Shown here: positions 1-10,757 of the stretch, piece after piece
Layout: every line of letters begins with the position of its first letter
Position numbering within the stretch: position 1 is the first letter of the stretch
NCBI GenBank assembly: GCA_031841125.1
Contig: CM063112.1
Span: 61,185,722-61,249,721 of the forward strand
Length of the DNA stretch: 64,000 nucleotides
Source: Acanthococcus lagerstroemiae
Taxonomy: Eukaryota; Arthropoda; Insecta; Hemiptera; Eriococcidae
Direction of reading: 5' to 3'
Notes under the pieces: model-generated
Seen by the model: the letters and a program-made list of their open reading frames with translations, nothing else
What the model was told of the DNA's origin: nothing
The model's database searches: none
Translations under genes and position numbers: made by a program

Positions 1-230
1 ATATTACTGCACCCGAAATAAAAGTTTGAACTCTCTCGGCTTCCATTATAGTTGCCACAAATTTACAATTTCGCACAAATTAATGTCGAAATCAAATTTT
101 GGAGCAATAAAAATCTATGAATCGGTTCTATAGTCTATACTGTGTTTCACTGCACTGTTGTCCTCCTCCTCCTCAGAAGTCACAATTTTAGATTTAGAGC
201 CAAACCGATATCAAATTGTATCAGCCTGTA

Positions 231-594
231 TTCCCTTGCGAGCATCACGTTCCTTGTACCAGCCTGCGAACACTACACTCTGCTAGTGCATCGTCTTGCA
301 CACGAGTCTGCAACCACGGGGGAGCATTTTCATGTCTGCTTCGCGGACTGCGCCGACATGAGAATTTGAGAATGTCGTCGTCCGCTACGCTCCGCAGAGC
401 ACGATGCGCTCCATATTTTTTGGCGCGCTCATTTTTTGAACGCTACGTTCGCTGGATGAGGACATTCTCATGTCGGCGCAGTCCGCGAAGCAGACATGAA
501 AATGCTCTCCCGTGGTTGCAGACTCGTCTGCAAGATGATGCACTAGCAGAGTGTAGTGCTCGTAGGCTGGTACAAGGAGTGTGTATTCGCAGGC
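231..594. repeat. Foldback element with ~125-135 bp inverted arms
   Basis: The left arm (231-365) reappears as its reverse complement at about 471-594 with few mismatches, leaving a spacer of about 105 bp. The outer part of each arm carries a short module (CCTTGTACCAGCCT at 252 and its complement near 564-577). Because of the symmetry, both strands encode nearly the same spurious peptide. A diverged relative of the arm lies at about 48170-48275, so this is a dispersed family. I see no target-site duplication and no coding capacity. It is probably a non-autonomous foldback or MITE-type element. Confidence 0.8.
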
Positions 595-610
595 GAATGA
601 AGAGTGTTAA

Positions 611-648
611 GTCAGTCCAGTCAGTCAGTCTAGCCAATTAGTCCAGTC

Positions 649-681
<33 letters not shown>

Positions 682-682
682 T
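611..682. repeat. CAGT-rich tract followed by (ATT)n microsatellite
   Basis: Several CAGT/CCAGT repeats (611-650) lead into about ten ATT units at 651-681. This is a simple repeat directly flanking the foldback element. Confidence 0.9.
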
Positions 683-3600
683 TCGTAACGTTCTTTTCGT
701 CACGCACCAAAGTAACGCTTTTTTCCGTTATGTGCCGAAGTAAAGACATAAAAATGTCAAAACGAATTCAGCCAGTTCAAAACCCCTCGATGATACCTCG
801 ATGGGGTCATTCGCATAAATAATAGGTCTAAGAATTCCTAATGTACTGTAATAAAGCGTAATTTTTACACAGCCCCCCCTCCCCTTGTATGGCGCTTCTA
901 GAGTTCGTAAGAAAAAATTCCTAAGGACCATTTTTATAGAAAATTGGATCCCTCTTAAGCTCATGTTTACTCTTGCACAGTTTCTTGTATTCTTCGAGTA
1001 TGTACGTTATCCGCGATGACGTAAATTTTTGTATTTAAATAACATAATATTTAGAACGAAAACTGCTTTTAAAAAAATTGAATTCGGAGGTCGGATGGTG
1101 CTAAAGAGTTGTATTCGGAAATGAATGTAAACTGTGAAAAATTTCATTGAAAAATACTGAAATTTTTCCACGGCTCAACGCGAGTGAAGTTTGAAATAGA
1201 GAGAAATTTGGTAATTCGATTGTTATGTAGTTATTCTCATGTAAATATTTATAAATGAGTAAAATTAGCTTTATTTACATCTTGAGAGGCGAAGAGGAGG
1301 ACAGTTCGAGTCGCTAAATTTGTTTTTGATGTTATACTTCAACTGTGATTACTCTAATATTACCGCATGTGACCGTGACCTGCTGAAATTAGTAAAATGA
1401 TACGCAACAGCTTCTATTACATCATTCGTTTTTTCTTTTTTGGACATCTTTCATTTTTGATAGTGTTTCGAGCGTAAACCCCCTGCTTTTGTACAGAGAC
1501 GAAACTTGACTTTCAGTTTGGGTGAAGGGGTGGAGAAGACAACTTGTGCTTTTGGGAATTAACATAGGTTTTGGAAACTTAAAAATCTCTAATGCAACTA
1601 AAACTTCCAGGTCCCACAGGGGTTAATCTCCAGGTTAATCTCCAGTTACTTGAATTTCCAAGTTTTTTACATTGAAAACAGGGTTTTGTGGCTCGCTGAA
1701 TTCATTTATAAAATACTTTTCCTCCTCCTTCCAACTCTTCAGGTTTTAAAAGTAAGCGATCTTAAAAACCGAATTTTCAACCATTTTATGGGGTGGTCGT
1801 TATTTACTTTTGGTGGATTTTTCTTTCTGAATTTCCTCGGAATCCGCTTCTAAATTGATTTTAATAGAAATAACCAAGCGAAGATCCTCGATCTGATTGG
1901 GGGAACCGTGCCACAAATTCCCTTCTAATTCTTATAAGAAAAATATATCAAGTTTTGACTTTTTCCATGAAAAATTGTTTTTCCTCGGCTCCTAAATGTG
2001 TTAGAAATTTGTACGCCAAGTTTTCAACTGATCATTTCCCGATGATTCAGTGAACAATGATGTGACTCCAAAATCTGGGATAATGGCCTTAAGGAGCCTC
2101 CAAAAAACGGGTAGCTGAATTAAACACTTCGCACTTAATCATAAAGTCATATACTGACGTCAAATCTGAGAGGTGCAGATCAGTTTCGAGATTATAATCT
2201 TGACGAAACTGGTTTTATCTTATCCGAATGGATTGGCTGTTAGTATGAGGTATATGTGATATGAAGGTATCTTGCTTCACAATAATGACTCGTTCTAGAA
2301 TTTGGCTTATACAGGATTTCTATGGCCACACAATTATATAATTCATTCTTCTACTCTGTTCTTTTCCATTTTCTCGTAACTCTAACCCGTAACTATATGC
2401 AGGTGTAGAATTTGAACTCACGAAATTTATCTCTCTGTTTTGTTGCTTTTCGATCTCATTTCCGCAATCGAATATATTTCGCTCAGAAATCATTCGGAGT
2501 TTCGCGAACGCAGATCACGACTTTTGCCCTAGTTTTGCTCTATACTACGTGTATTATTTTCCGGTATTTTTCAAACAAAAACTTAGATAAGATTATGTAT
2601 TTTTTTAAATTTTTTTTTTTTAGTGAATCGTAACCAACATATCTCGACCTCCATTTCATTTCGAAGTCCTCTTGGACGTCGCAGCTCGCAGCTTTCTCGA
2701 GCTTTCAATATACAATCGCCAATGAACAGCAATTTGTTTGAGTAGGATTTCTATTTTTGAACTTCTTAAATGGACTGGCGTAAGTTTTTTTTTTCCAAAT
2801 TGCGGGAATATGTGTAACAGTGTGTCATTATCATTACTTAGATTTCAGCAAACTAGTTGCATAGGAAATAAAACTAAAATTGTCGTGCTCAGTGCTCACT
2901 GTTTTTGCTTCTGAGTTCAAAACTGGCGGCTGAATTCAAATTCAGTCTCTTTACAGATTTGTATCCTACTCGATGTTGGTTTCTCGGTGACGTGTGTGAA
3001 AATAACTGTGAATTTGAAAGCAAGTGTAAGTTTCGGATGCCTACAAAGTCTGATAGAATATTCGAATAAACTGACATAAGAGACCCCTATTTTGGTGCTT
3101 TAATTCTCTCTACGTCGAGCCGGTTTTTTGGGGTCTGAGATCCGCATTTTATCAAAAATCTATGGCAGTTACCGGAATAAATGACCCAATAACCTTTATT
3201 TGGATATTTTGAAGCCGAGCAACTGTTTCCAATTTAAAGCATAAAATTTTCATTTTGGGGGCTACGTCGAGGCTGGATCAAACAGGATATTGGGAGTCAA
3301 GCATAAAACAAACAATTTCAATTGGTTATTCGATATTTTTTCTCTGGAAAGAGGAAAGTTGATGGACTGAAGCCCTTGTTTAGGACAGAACAGGTTTTTT
3401 GATCCTTCAAGAACAAGATTTTAGCATTTGAAGATTCTACTTGACTCCCTTCTCAGCTGTGTGTACATTAATAATAATAATAATAATATTTATTTAAGAG
3501 AGGACGGGGTATCGCTGCAGAATAAGGTTATCTCCAATTATTCTGAAATTTTGATTGTACTACTCGGCTTGTAACTCTCACCCCCTCCCGCATTTACTTT

Positions 3601-3885
3601 AATTAGGATTGTATTTTCAACAGAAAAGTTTGAAAGCTCGCGAAGTGATCAAGAGTGAAAACTTCTTTCGGGAATCAACAAACTATAAGCCCTCTTTGTT
3701 CATACTCTGGAGCTGGAACGGAGTGAGTATTCGAAAAAGGGTAAAGTGAAGCTGAAAGAACAGGGTTTCGTCTATCCAAACAGTTTCTTGGTCGAAATAT
3801 AAGAAAACGGTAGCACAGCCAAAACTATGATCAACAAAGTGGGCCCTTTCAGTCGAGACGTACAAATATTATGACCAATCGTTTT
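683..3885. other. Unassigned AT-rich DNA, no gene recognised
   Basis: The frames here are all below 80 codons and none shows a recognisable domain. A short (TAA)n stretch lies at about 3470-3490. The segment near 765-850 carries a phrase resembling the satellite-like module seen at 26-49 kb. Otherwise I see ordinary diverged intergenic sequence. Confidence 0.5.
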
Positions 3886-3889
3886 AATA

Positions 3890-5335
3890 CTTCTCATTCC
3901 AAATTTCTCTTTCCCTTCCTATTCGCCTTAATACTTCCTCGTCCTGATCTTTTTTATTTATTTGATTTTCAGTGTTTTCCAGAAACACATGTCATTTCAA
4001 AAGCTTCTATCCTTTTTCTTTTTTGTGTTCCTGTTGTCTTGGTTGCACATCCATACAGTGCTGCACTCCAAATATACGTTTGAAAAAATTTCAGTCTTAC
4101 TTCCAAATTTATATTTGCCCGAAATATGTCTCCTTTTTGACAAGAAGGCTCTCTTAGCTTGCTCTATTCTACTCTTTATTTCTGTTTTACTTCTTCCATC
4201 TCTAGTATTTAAATTCTTTTACCTCCTTTATTTTTTGGCCTCCTATTTCTACATTTACGTATTGGATTTGTTTTCCATCTACTGACTACCATCACTTTTG
4301 TTTTATTCTTATTCCTTTTCATTTTATTTTTTGTTTTCAGTTTTTCACCCAACTACAGTTCCCTTTAATTTTTCTGCAACCAGAACTTTTTTTGGTAGGG
4401 GCTAGAATTTAGAAAAAAAAAAAAAAAAAAAAAAAAAAACATAGCAGAGGTGAAAGCTCAATTTGGTACCTACCTATTTTCGTGAGCTGTAAATTTGTAC
4501 GAACCTACGATGTAACGTAACCGCATCAGGCCATCAGCATCAGATTTTTTTTCGTTTCAAAATTGATTTTGAAAAAATTTCGAAGAACTTTGGAGGGTGC
4601 TGTAGCCCCCTAGCCCCTTCTTGGTTGCGCTCTTGCACTTGTATTTTCCCACCTTATTTCCTTTCATTCAGTCCTTCAATTGCTTTTTCAATAAATAGGT
4701 GAAACAGTACTGGCAACAAACAGAAATTTTCGTCTCACTCCTTTTTGAATTTTCGCTTCTTCCACTTCACCCTCTGTTTTATTTGAGCCCTTTAATCTTT
4801 GTATAGGTTCCATATTACTTTCTTTTCTTTGTACTTAACTCTTATCTGCGCTTCAATATTTGAAACATTTTTGACCATTCAAAATTATTAAAACGCTTTT
4901 TCTAAATTTACCAATGCTACTTACGTACACAAACTTTTTTTCAGTCTCTTTTCTAAAAGCCTCAAATATAAAATTTCTTCCCTAGTTCTTTTACTTTTTT
5001 GAATCCAAACTGATCTTCTCCCACCCTTTCTTTCATTTTACATTTTATTTAGTATTCTCTTATTTTTTTATTATCTTTGCTAGAATTTTTGATGCCTGAG
5101 AAAGTAAATTTATAGTACGATAATCGTCACTTTTACTCTCCTACTTTTTTAGGGATCATAATTAACCTGCTCTTCTGGAAATCTGTTGGCACTTCTCCTT
5201 TCTTATACATTCTGCTAATTCATTCGTATAAATTTTTTAAAACCAGTTCGACTGTATTCTTCAGTAACTCACTAGTAAGTTCATCAACTCCTGTTTTACC
5301 TGCTTACATTTCTATTAGAGCCAGCGTTGTCACCT
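3890..5335 (-). pseudogene. Non-LTR retrotransposon RT fragment, copy A
   Basis: Read on the minus strand, broken frames give the order of a LINE reverse transcriptase. First is a GVDEL..ELLK region followed by PTDFQKSRLIMIPKK (about 5180-5310). Next comes a degraded motif A (NLEKAF then stops, about 4890-4915), then the NKNKTKVM region (about 4290-4330). The C-terminal tail corresponds to the MWCYRR..GKKREIWN stretch and stops abruptly at about 3890. The same segments, in the same order, occur at 40930-42995 (plus) and 52735-56243 (minus). Many stops and frameshifts mean no protein is made. The tail beyond 3890 is missing, and an unrelated ~250 bp insertion sits at 4376-4628. Confidence 0.8.
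4376..4628. mobile_element. Small insertion with GCAACC / GGTTGC ends inside copy A
   Basis: Compared with the sister copy at 53.6-53.85 kb, about 250 bp of extra DNA interrupts the retrotransposon. It starts GCAACCAGA and ends GGTTGC, with subterminal GGGGCTAG and CTAGCCCC forming an imperfect inverted repeat. Inside is a run of 27 A (4413-4439). There is no coding capacity and no clear target duplication. The A-run could alternatively mark the tail of a retroposed piece. Confidence 0.5.
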
Positions 5336-5818
5336 CTTACAAAATTTCGCAAGATCTCACGAGTTTATGAAAAATTCCAGAATTTTCCACAAACCCACGG
5401 ATTTTTTTAAATGCCTATCTTAATCTAAGGTAATTCTTTTTAAATAATTTCGACAAATCCTGGATTTTTCATAAGTTGTCTGGAAGTATTGCCAATTTTT
5501 GATCGTTTTCTTTCATGATTGTGTTATATTTTGTTTCCGTGTGTTATCGCTACATGTAAAAGTCCAATATAATTGTTGACTTTTATTGATAACTAATGAA
5601 CAAGTTAATTTTTAATGATATTACTGCGGTAAAAATGCCGAATATGATTTTCATTTTGGATTTTTGGAAAATCCAAAAAGCAGGCCAAAGCTGAAAATAT
5701 AAGATAAAGTGCCATTTGTTGGCCAGGGTGTCAAACGTTGGTCACTTTTTCAAAACGTTATGGTAGCTGTGTAAATGCTACGTAGGTGCTGCGACCTGTG
5801 TCACTGCGTAGTTTAAAT
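5336..5818. other. Unassigned DNA, possibly part of an insertion splitting copy A
   Basis: No gene or repeat is recognised here. It lies between retrotransposon pieces at 3890-5335 and 8275-8655 that would be about 250 bp apart in an intact element. Confidence 0.35.
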
Positions 5819-5895
5819 GAGGAGTTATCTGTCAAAAGGGCGTCCGTTCCATAAGAAATACATTGAACGGACGCCCTTTTGACGGATAACTCCTC
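5819..5895. repeat. Near-perfect 31 bp stem hairpin
   Basis: Arms 5819-5849 and 5865-5895 are reverse complements with a single mismatch, separated by 15 bp. The stem contains GGGCGTCCGTTC. A structure this long and little diverged suggests a young foldback MITE core or recent inverted duplication. It does not resemble a terminator because it lies in intergenic eukaryotic DNA. Confidence 0.85.
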
Positions 5896-6195
5896 AAATG
5901 TAGGTATACCCGTATTCGGACGGGGCCGCGAAAGAGTCGCGCTCTACAATTTCAATAGTGTGAAAAAGATGAACTGCTATAAAAGTGATCATTTTAGAAA
6001 ATTGCTCTGATTGAAATGAAAATGGACTCATCTGAAAGGAAATTTCAACCGCTATCAATTTGGTTCTCTTCATTTTTGTTGATATTTTCTGAAAATTAAG
6101 AACGTATGTTAATGGAATATTTTCACATGATCACTACTACACGTTGGCGATGACAGCGCGCCACTACCTCGACCAGCCCGAATACCTTTCATTAG

Positions 6196-6357
6196 GGCTC
6201 TATAGTTTCACCTGGGTATACTAAGCCGCCATTTTGGTTCATACTGCGCCCGTGGATGCCGAATCCGACTATGCGGAGCGTACCACGTAGTCAATTCGGC
6301 ATCCTCTCATCTGGTATTATCGAAAAGGGGTTTATACCCAGGTGAAACTATAGAGCC
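6196..6357. mobile_element. 162 bp MITE with ~25 bp terminal inverted repeats
   Basis: It begins GGCTCTATAGTTTCACC and ends with the exact complement (about 25 bp match). A second inner palindrome is built on GATGCCGAATCCGACTA (about 6257-6303). There is no coding capacity. I could not identify a convincing flanking duplication, so the superfamily is left open. Confidence 0.75.
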
Positions 6358-6377
6358 ATACTTTCATCTGGTATTAT

Positions 6378-6752
6378 AGGAACTTTCCAATGGAGTGGGC
6401 GAAATCTGGTGGCTGTTTTGTGAACCGCAAATTATCATCAATATTGAAAAATAACAACAACAGTGAAGCAGTATACTTCATATTACTATTTCACAGTTTT
6501 CCCGCCGAGTTTCTTACGTGATGATTTTTTATTTGTAATTAATTAATTATTTATGATGATTCGTGCTGTGGACGTAATAAAACGCGTTGATTGTCTTGAA
6601 GAATCTATAAGAAAAGAGGAAGAACTAAAATCTTGATGTACTCTGTGCAAACTAGATGCAACTGATAAATTTGATCCTGCTTCACTGTTGTTGTTGTTAT
6701 TTGCTTTATCAGTAACAACGATACTAGCGCGCCACCACCTTGGAAAGTTCCT
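6378..6752. mobile_element. ~375 bp inverted-repeat element
   Basis: The left end AGGAACTTTCCAA is matched by TTGGAAAGTTCCT at 6740-6752. A second inverted pair lies further in (AACAACAACAGTGAAGCA at ~6452-6470 against its complement near 6678-6700). The shared GCGCGCCACYACC phrase inside the right end also occurs at about 6156, just left of the neighbouring MITE, so the MITEs may have landed within an older copy. No coding capacity is seen. Confidence 0.65.
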
Positions 6753-7100
6753 AGTTCTTTGTTAAGTGTTATCAGTGATTATGTTCGAGGTGCGAAAAAA
6801 GTGGTGATTTTTGCGAGTATAGAAAACAGGATTATTTTCCATGTGCAGAATGGTAAGTAATTTTAGCTTCGATTTGGCATTTTTTGGTATCAATAGAAAG
6901 GTACTGATGCAGAGTATCTTTTCCAATATTAAATTTCAGTTTATAATGATTCTAAATATGGTCGCGGAGATGTCGTACGAGTGACATTTTTTGTTCTTGT
7001 AATTGCTTCCACTATTGTCCTATTGTAAATTTGATTATTCTTCTCAATGCTACTAGTAATATAAATAGTATAGAACATTTTTCAATGATGAAATTATGAG
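6753..7100. other. Unassigned AT-rich DNA
   Basis: No gene is recognised. A GT donor-like GGTAAGTAA follows at 6851, but the preceding frame has no start and no recognisable domain. Confidence 0.35.
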
Positions 7101-7109
7101 TTTTCGTAA

Positions 7110-7560
7110 TTATGAAATTGACCAAGATTTGGCATGATCAAGATTTGGCACACATCGTTTTCAATACAAGTAAAGTGAATTTCCGACTTCAAATAATTTA
7201 TTAAGTAAGTAAGTTAATTTTCAGCGACGTGAACTCTAAATGAATTAAACATGACTTTCAACTGTGACAAGGGTAAGATTTGGTTATAATTGACTGAAAT
7301 GACACGTAAAAATTATGTGCCAAATCTTGGTCAGAAGAACAGTGGAATATTGTGTGCCTAAACTTGGTCGGTCAAGAATTGGCATTTTCCATACATTTTT
7401 CAACGCTTTACAAAAACTTATCTATTTGAAATTGTGCGAAGCGAATAGCAGTTACAGGTTATTGTGGAGTAATACTATCAGGTCTGTACCGTGAATTTAG
7501 TTAATTTTTACTGACCAACATTTGGCACACTGTGCCAAAACTTGGTATTTTAGAATGCAC
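7110..7560. repeat. Cluster of CCAAGATTTGGCA motifs in both orientations
   Basis: Variants of TGACCAAGATTTGGCAC occur at about 7120, 7138, 7319 (complement), 7355, 7368 and 7513-7548 (both orientations). The motif is itself close to palindromic around CCAA..TTGG. The spacing is irregular and the sequence between copies is unrelated. This resembles the subterminal motif clusters of some DNA transposons, but I see no termini or coding region. Confidence 0.5.
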
Positions 7561-8274
7561 TTTGAACACCATTATATCATAGAGGATTGATTTTTTCCGT
7601 CCTCTTCTCACAACTTCTTATAGTTCAAGGATGCTTCTTTAAAATGATGCACAAAGATCCAGTCAACATCAGTCTTAAGGGGGTCAAGAAGCTCCCCAAA
7701 AAACCTGGCCAACAAATGGCACTTTATCTTAAAATAAAATTACGGTTATTACGATGGAAGGAGATCGTTAGAGTTTTACCTGCGAGTATTCAACATTTAA
7801 TGCTTTCACTGAAGAATTAGGTTGAGAAAATAAACTGATCGAAATCAGACCTTCTTTCAAGTATTTAGAGTGATCGAAACTGGCACATAAAGAAGTATTT
7901 ATTCCTGCGATACAACCAAATGTCATTGTACCTTCCACCCATCAAAGAAAAAGAAAAGTTTTTAATTTTGTAATTTTGTAAGAACCTACAAAAAGTGCCT
8001 GTGATACCCTAATTTTTCTTCTTTTCATGAAAGATATCTGGCAACACTGTATAGAGCTCTATCAAATTCTGATCTCAAAAAAAGGATCTCCTCTTTCTTC
8101 ATCCCTCACACTGTCGTCGCTTTCTATACACTTACACAAGCCTTTTTTGTTACTTTTTTTTGGGGGGGGGCACGCTAATTCTCGAGGTATTTGGATAATC
8201 AAATTCTTTCATTTTTTCAGTTTTTATGGCAATTTTTCGATGTTTTCGAAATAGTGCCCCTACAAAAGAAGCCC
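7561..8274. other. Unassigned DNA
   Basis: Short frames only, no recognised domain. A run of nine G lies at about 8162. It ends where retrotransposon-related sequence resumes at about 8275. Confidence 0.35.
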
Positions 8275-8655
8275 TGCATTTACATAATAATATACTGTTC
8301 CATTTTGATACAATTTTTCAACACGTCTCACCCATCTTTTTACTCTGTTTTTTTTTTTTTTACAATACAATATGATAATTTTCCTTTTCATACGTTAAAT
8401 TATTTATCTTTCTACTTGCTCCAAAATATCTTCTTACTTCGTTATATGCCTGTTCGGTTTCCCCTGCTTTCATTTGCTCCTCAATTTTCTCACAATTCTG
8501 ATTAATCAATTTTTCCTTTGCCTTCCTACATTCTCTCTTTATTTGAGTTCTTAAAATTTTATGTTCTTCCTTTTCTTTTTTATCACTGGCTTGCTTATAC
8601 TTTCTTCTTTCTTCCATGAATGATAATAATAAATAGTAGGTACCGTTCATTTAAT
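8275..8655 (-). pseudogene. Non-LTR retrotransposon linker fragment (copy A family)
   Basis: A minus-strand frame from 8650 to 8360 is rich in Lys/Glu and carries AYNEVRRYFGASRK. This matches the QAYNKIERYFEAKRK stretch of the plus-strand copy at 40950. It is the linker between endonuclease and reverse transcriptase. Beyond a run of T (A on the coding strand) the match continues as KRWVRRVEKLYQNG to about 8275, then ends. In the 41 kb copy the next part (RT start) follows within about 250 bp; here the matching RT is 3 kb away at 5335. The piece is either the 5' part of copy A, split by an insertion, or a separate fragment. Confidence 0.75.
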
Positions 8656-9775
8656 ACGACATATCGCAGTTTTTCTAAGTATGATTTGTTACAGAAATCA
8701 ATAATTCCTTTACGTCGTGTTAGCCCTGTTGGGCGAACGCCTCCCTCAGCCTCGCCCTTTCGGCCCGATCAGCGAAAATTTTATGGAAATATGTGGTGTT
8801 TCAGCATTTTGTTTATGTCGTCTGACTACCTAGCCTGCTTGCCCGAACTTCTCCCTCCCCACAATTTCGTTTTTTCAAATTTTTCCTTAATTTTCTTAAT
8901 TTTAATTTTGTCCGTAAGTTTCAGGCCTAGCGTAGCTCTTTCCATTGAATTTTGAGCGGACTGGAGTTTTCTTTCATTTAGGCTTGATAGGGTTCACGTT
9001 TGACATCCGTAAGTCATGGCTGGAAGGACACAGTTGTTAAAGTTTTGTAATTTGTACGAAATCGGGAAGTTCTTTTTAAGATCATTTTTAGGCTCCAAAA
9101 TTTGTTCCAACCTATTGAAATACTCTATTGATTTCTTTCTCGTATTGGTTTCAAAACGATATTATTTTTGGCCAAGGTACATGATAATTGCCAACTATTT
9201 CTACTTCCCGGTTGTTGATTTTGATTGTACGGTGTTGTCCTGAATTGGTGAAGATATTTATTTCCATACCCGTTAACTTACTATGACAGCTGAGCTCATC
9301 CAGTATTGCTCGCAGGTCGTCCCAGCTTTCCGTTAGCACTACGTCATCTGTAAATCTAAGGTCGTTTAATATTTCTCCATTAATTTTTATTTAGGTTTCT
9401 AAAAATTTCGTCGAATGCGCAGGTGAACAGTAACGGGGAAACTGAGTCGCCTTGCCTTACCCCCCATTTGATATTAAAATTTTACCCCCTGTGTCGGCGA
9501 TAATTTTGGCTTGCAGGCCGTTATACATTTCTTGTATGACTTTTTACTAACGTGGCCCCTACCCCGTGATCTAACAGTGCCCTCAACATGAATTTTTGGT
9601 CGAGTAGGTCAAATGCGTTGGTGAAATCTACGAAGGCCTGGTGGACAGTTACTCCGTACTCAGATGCCTTCTCTACGATTATTTTGATAGTGTGGGAGCT
9701 AGTCGACGGTGTTCGTCCATTAAGTTTTGTCTTAGGTTTGGTAAAACTGCTATTCTTGAAGAGTTTTCTGTTTTA
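8620..9775 (-). pseudogene. 5'-truncated RTE-type non-LTR retrotransposon
   Basis: Minus-strand reading gives, in order, RT motif A FVDFTNAFD (9608-9634), GVRQGD (9446-9463), and the catalytic FTDD box (9343-9354) followed by a thumb-like ILDELSCHSK..TGMEIN region. Next comes VLPAMTYGCQT (about 9000-9040), MERATLGL, and a C-terminal DRAERARLREAFAQQG ending at a stop (8720-8722). This order and these motifs are typical of RTE-clade elements. The 3' end lies near 8620 in a TTATTATTATCAT tail, as expected of RTE elements. Frameshifts and stops break it (for example after VKS near 9550), and the endonuclease and early RT are absent, so it is a dead 5' truncation. The aspartates of FTDD remain. 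Confidence 0.85.
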
Positions 9776-9899
9776 ATTTTTCTCTCTGAAAGGCTATTGC
9801 CCCCACCCCCGCTCTTCACCGTGTTTCCGCGTCCGTTCCCAATCCACTAATGTTTCGTGAGCGTGGATAGATTTAGCGTTCGCCTCAAATCGGCCTTAT

Positions 9900-10640
9900 T
9901 GTCGCCTTCAAAATGAATTCGCAATCGAGGTTATCTTCTCTGGCTCGACTCTAATCAGTGACGCACGCGATGAGCCGCGCTAATCGTGACACCGATTTGC
10001 GAACGCGAATCGAGAGGCACGCGGGTCAGTGGTCGAAGATCTGCGTGTGGCTGGTCGCAGTCGCCGCCGCTGTTCATCAGCATCGCCGGCATCAGAGGAG
10101 CGCGGCAGTCATTCCGCGAACCTCGTTCACTCCCCCCTCATTTCGGGATCTACGACTGAAATCAAAATCCTGTTGTTTACCGCGCCGCGGCGCGGGTGAA
10201 TTAAGAATCGCGACGCTACCCGACGCCGACTTTTAATTGCACTATTGAGAAACCAATCCGCTCGTGTTCGCTCATCGCCAGTCTGGAATTTGATGATGGA
10301 AATTTGAATGCGAAGCGCGGCTCCCTGATTGCGGCGCGTTGTTTTCACCGACGCATTTCACGCCGAATTAGCCAACGCTAATAGCATTTTATCGTAATGA
10401 ACGCCGTATTTGTACACGCGAGTATTACCTTCAAAATACGTATCCAGGGGGTCGTTCATTAAGGGTGTCAATGAAAACCGAAGGTCCTGCCCGGTGTTCG
10501 CGAGCGCACCTAGTACGATATCGAAAATACGTTTTGCTCTCAGATTTCGGTTTTGGAATCGTAGGCGCGTCTCATTTCCTGTATAGTCTGGCGGGAAAAT
10601 CTTGGTGCGTGTGAATGCGGTAAACCCAGTTCCCTAATTC
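9900..10640. other. GC/CpG-rich unique segment
   Basis: Base composition changes sharply from AT-rich to CpG-rich (for example CGCGCCGCGGCGCGGG near 10180). No repeat terminus or known domain is visible. Frames on both strands are open for up to 92 codons but look biased rather than coding. A promoter, conserved regulatory block or first exon of a gene lying elsewhere is possible, but I cannot show it. Confidence 0.35.
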
Positions 10641-10757
10641 GAAGGTATATGAAAGCGAGGGGTGCGGGATAGTGCCAAACCATGGGTGTCGCTGAGGGGG
10701 GTAAACGGGTAATTTAACTTATCCCCAATTTTTTTTGGAGGGTAGAAATAATCAATA

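Noticed and set aside
216..641. 141-codon frame and its antisense twin at 443-637
   Set aside because: Both peptides come from the two arms of one palindrome.
3962..4285. 107-codon hydrophobic frame resembling a membrane protein
   Set aside because: Antisense shadow of LINE copy A (A-rich coding strand gives Phe/Leu-rich complement).
5819..5895. Rho-independent terminator or microRNA precursor
   Set aside because: No bacterial context; the stem is too perfect and symmetric for a typical animal precursor and fits a foldback element better, though small-RNA data would settle it.
6780..6855. Exon ending in a GTAAGTAA donor
   Set aside because: The frames before the donor have no start codon or recognisable domain and there is no matching downstream exon.
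7110..7560. CRISPR-like array
   Set aside because: Motif copies are in mixed orientation with irregular spacing in a eukaryotic context; no constant repeats or spacers.
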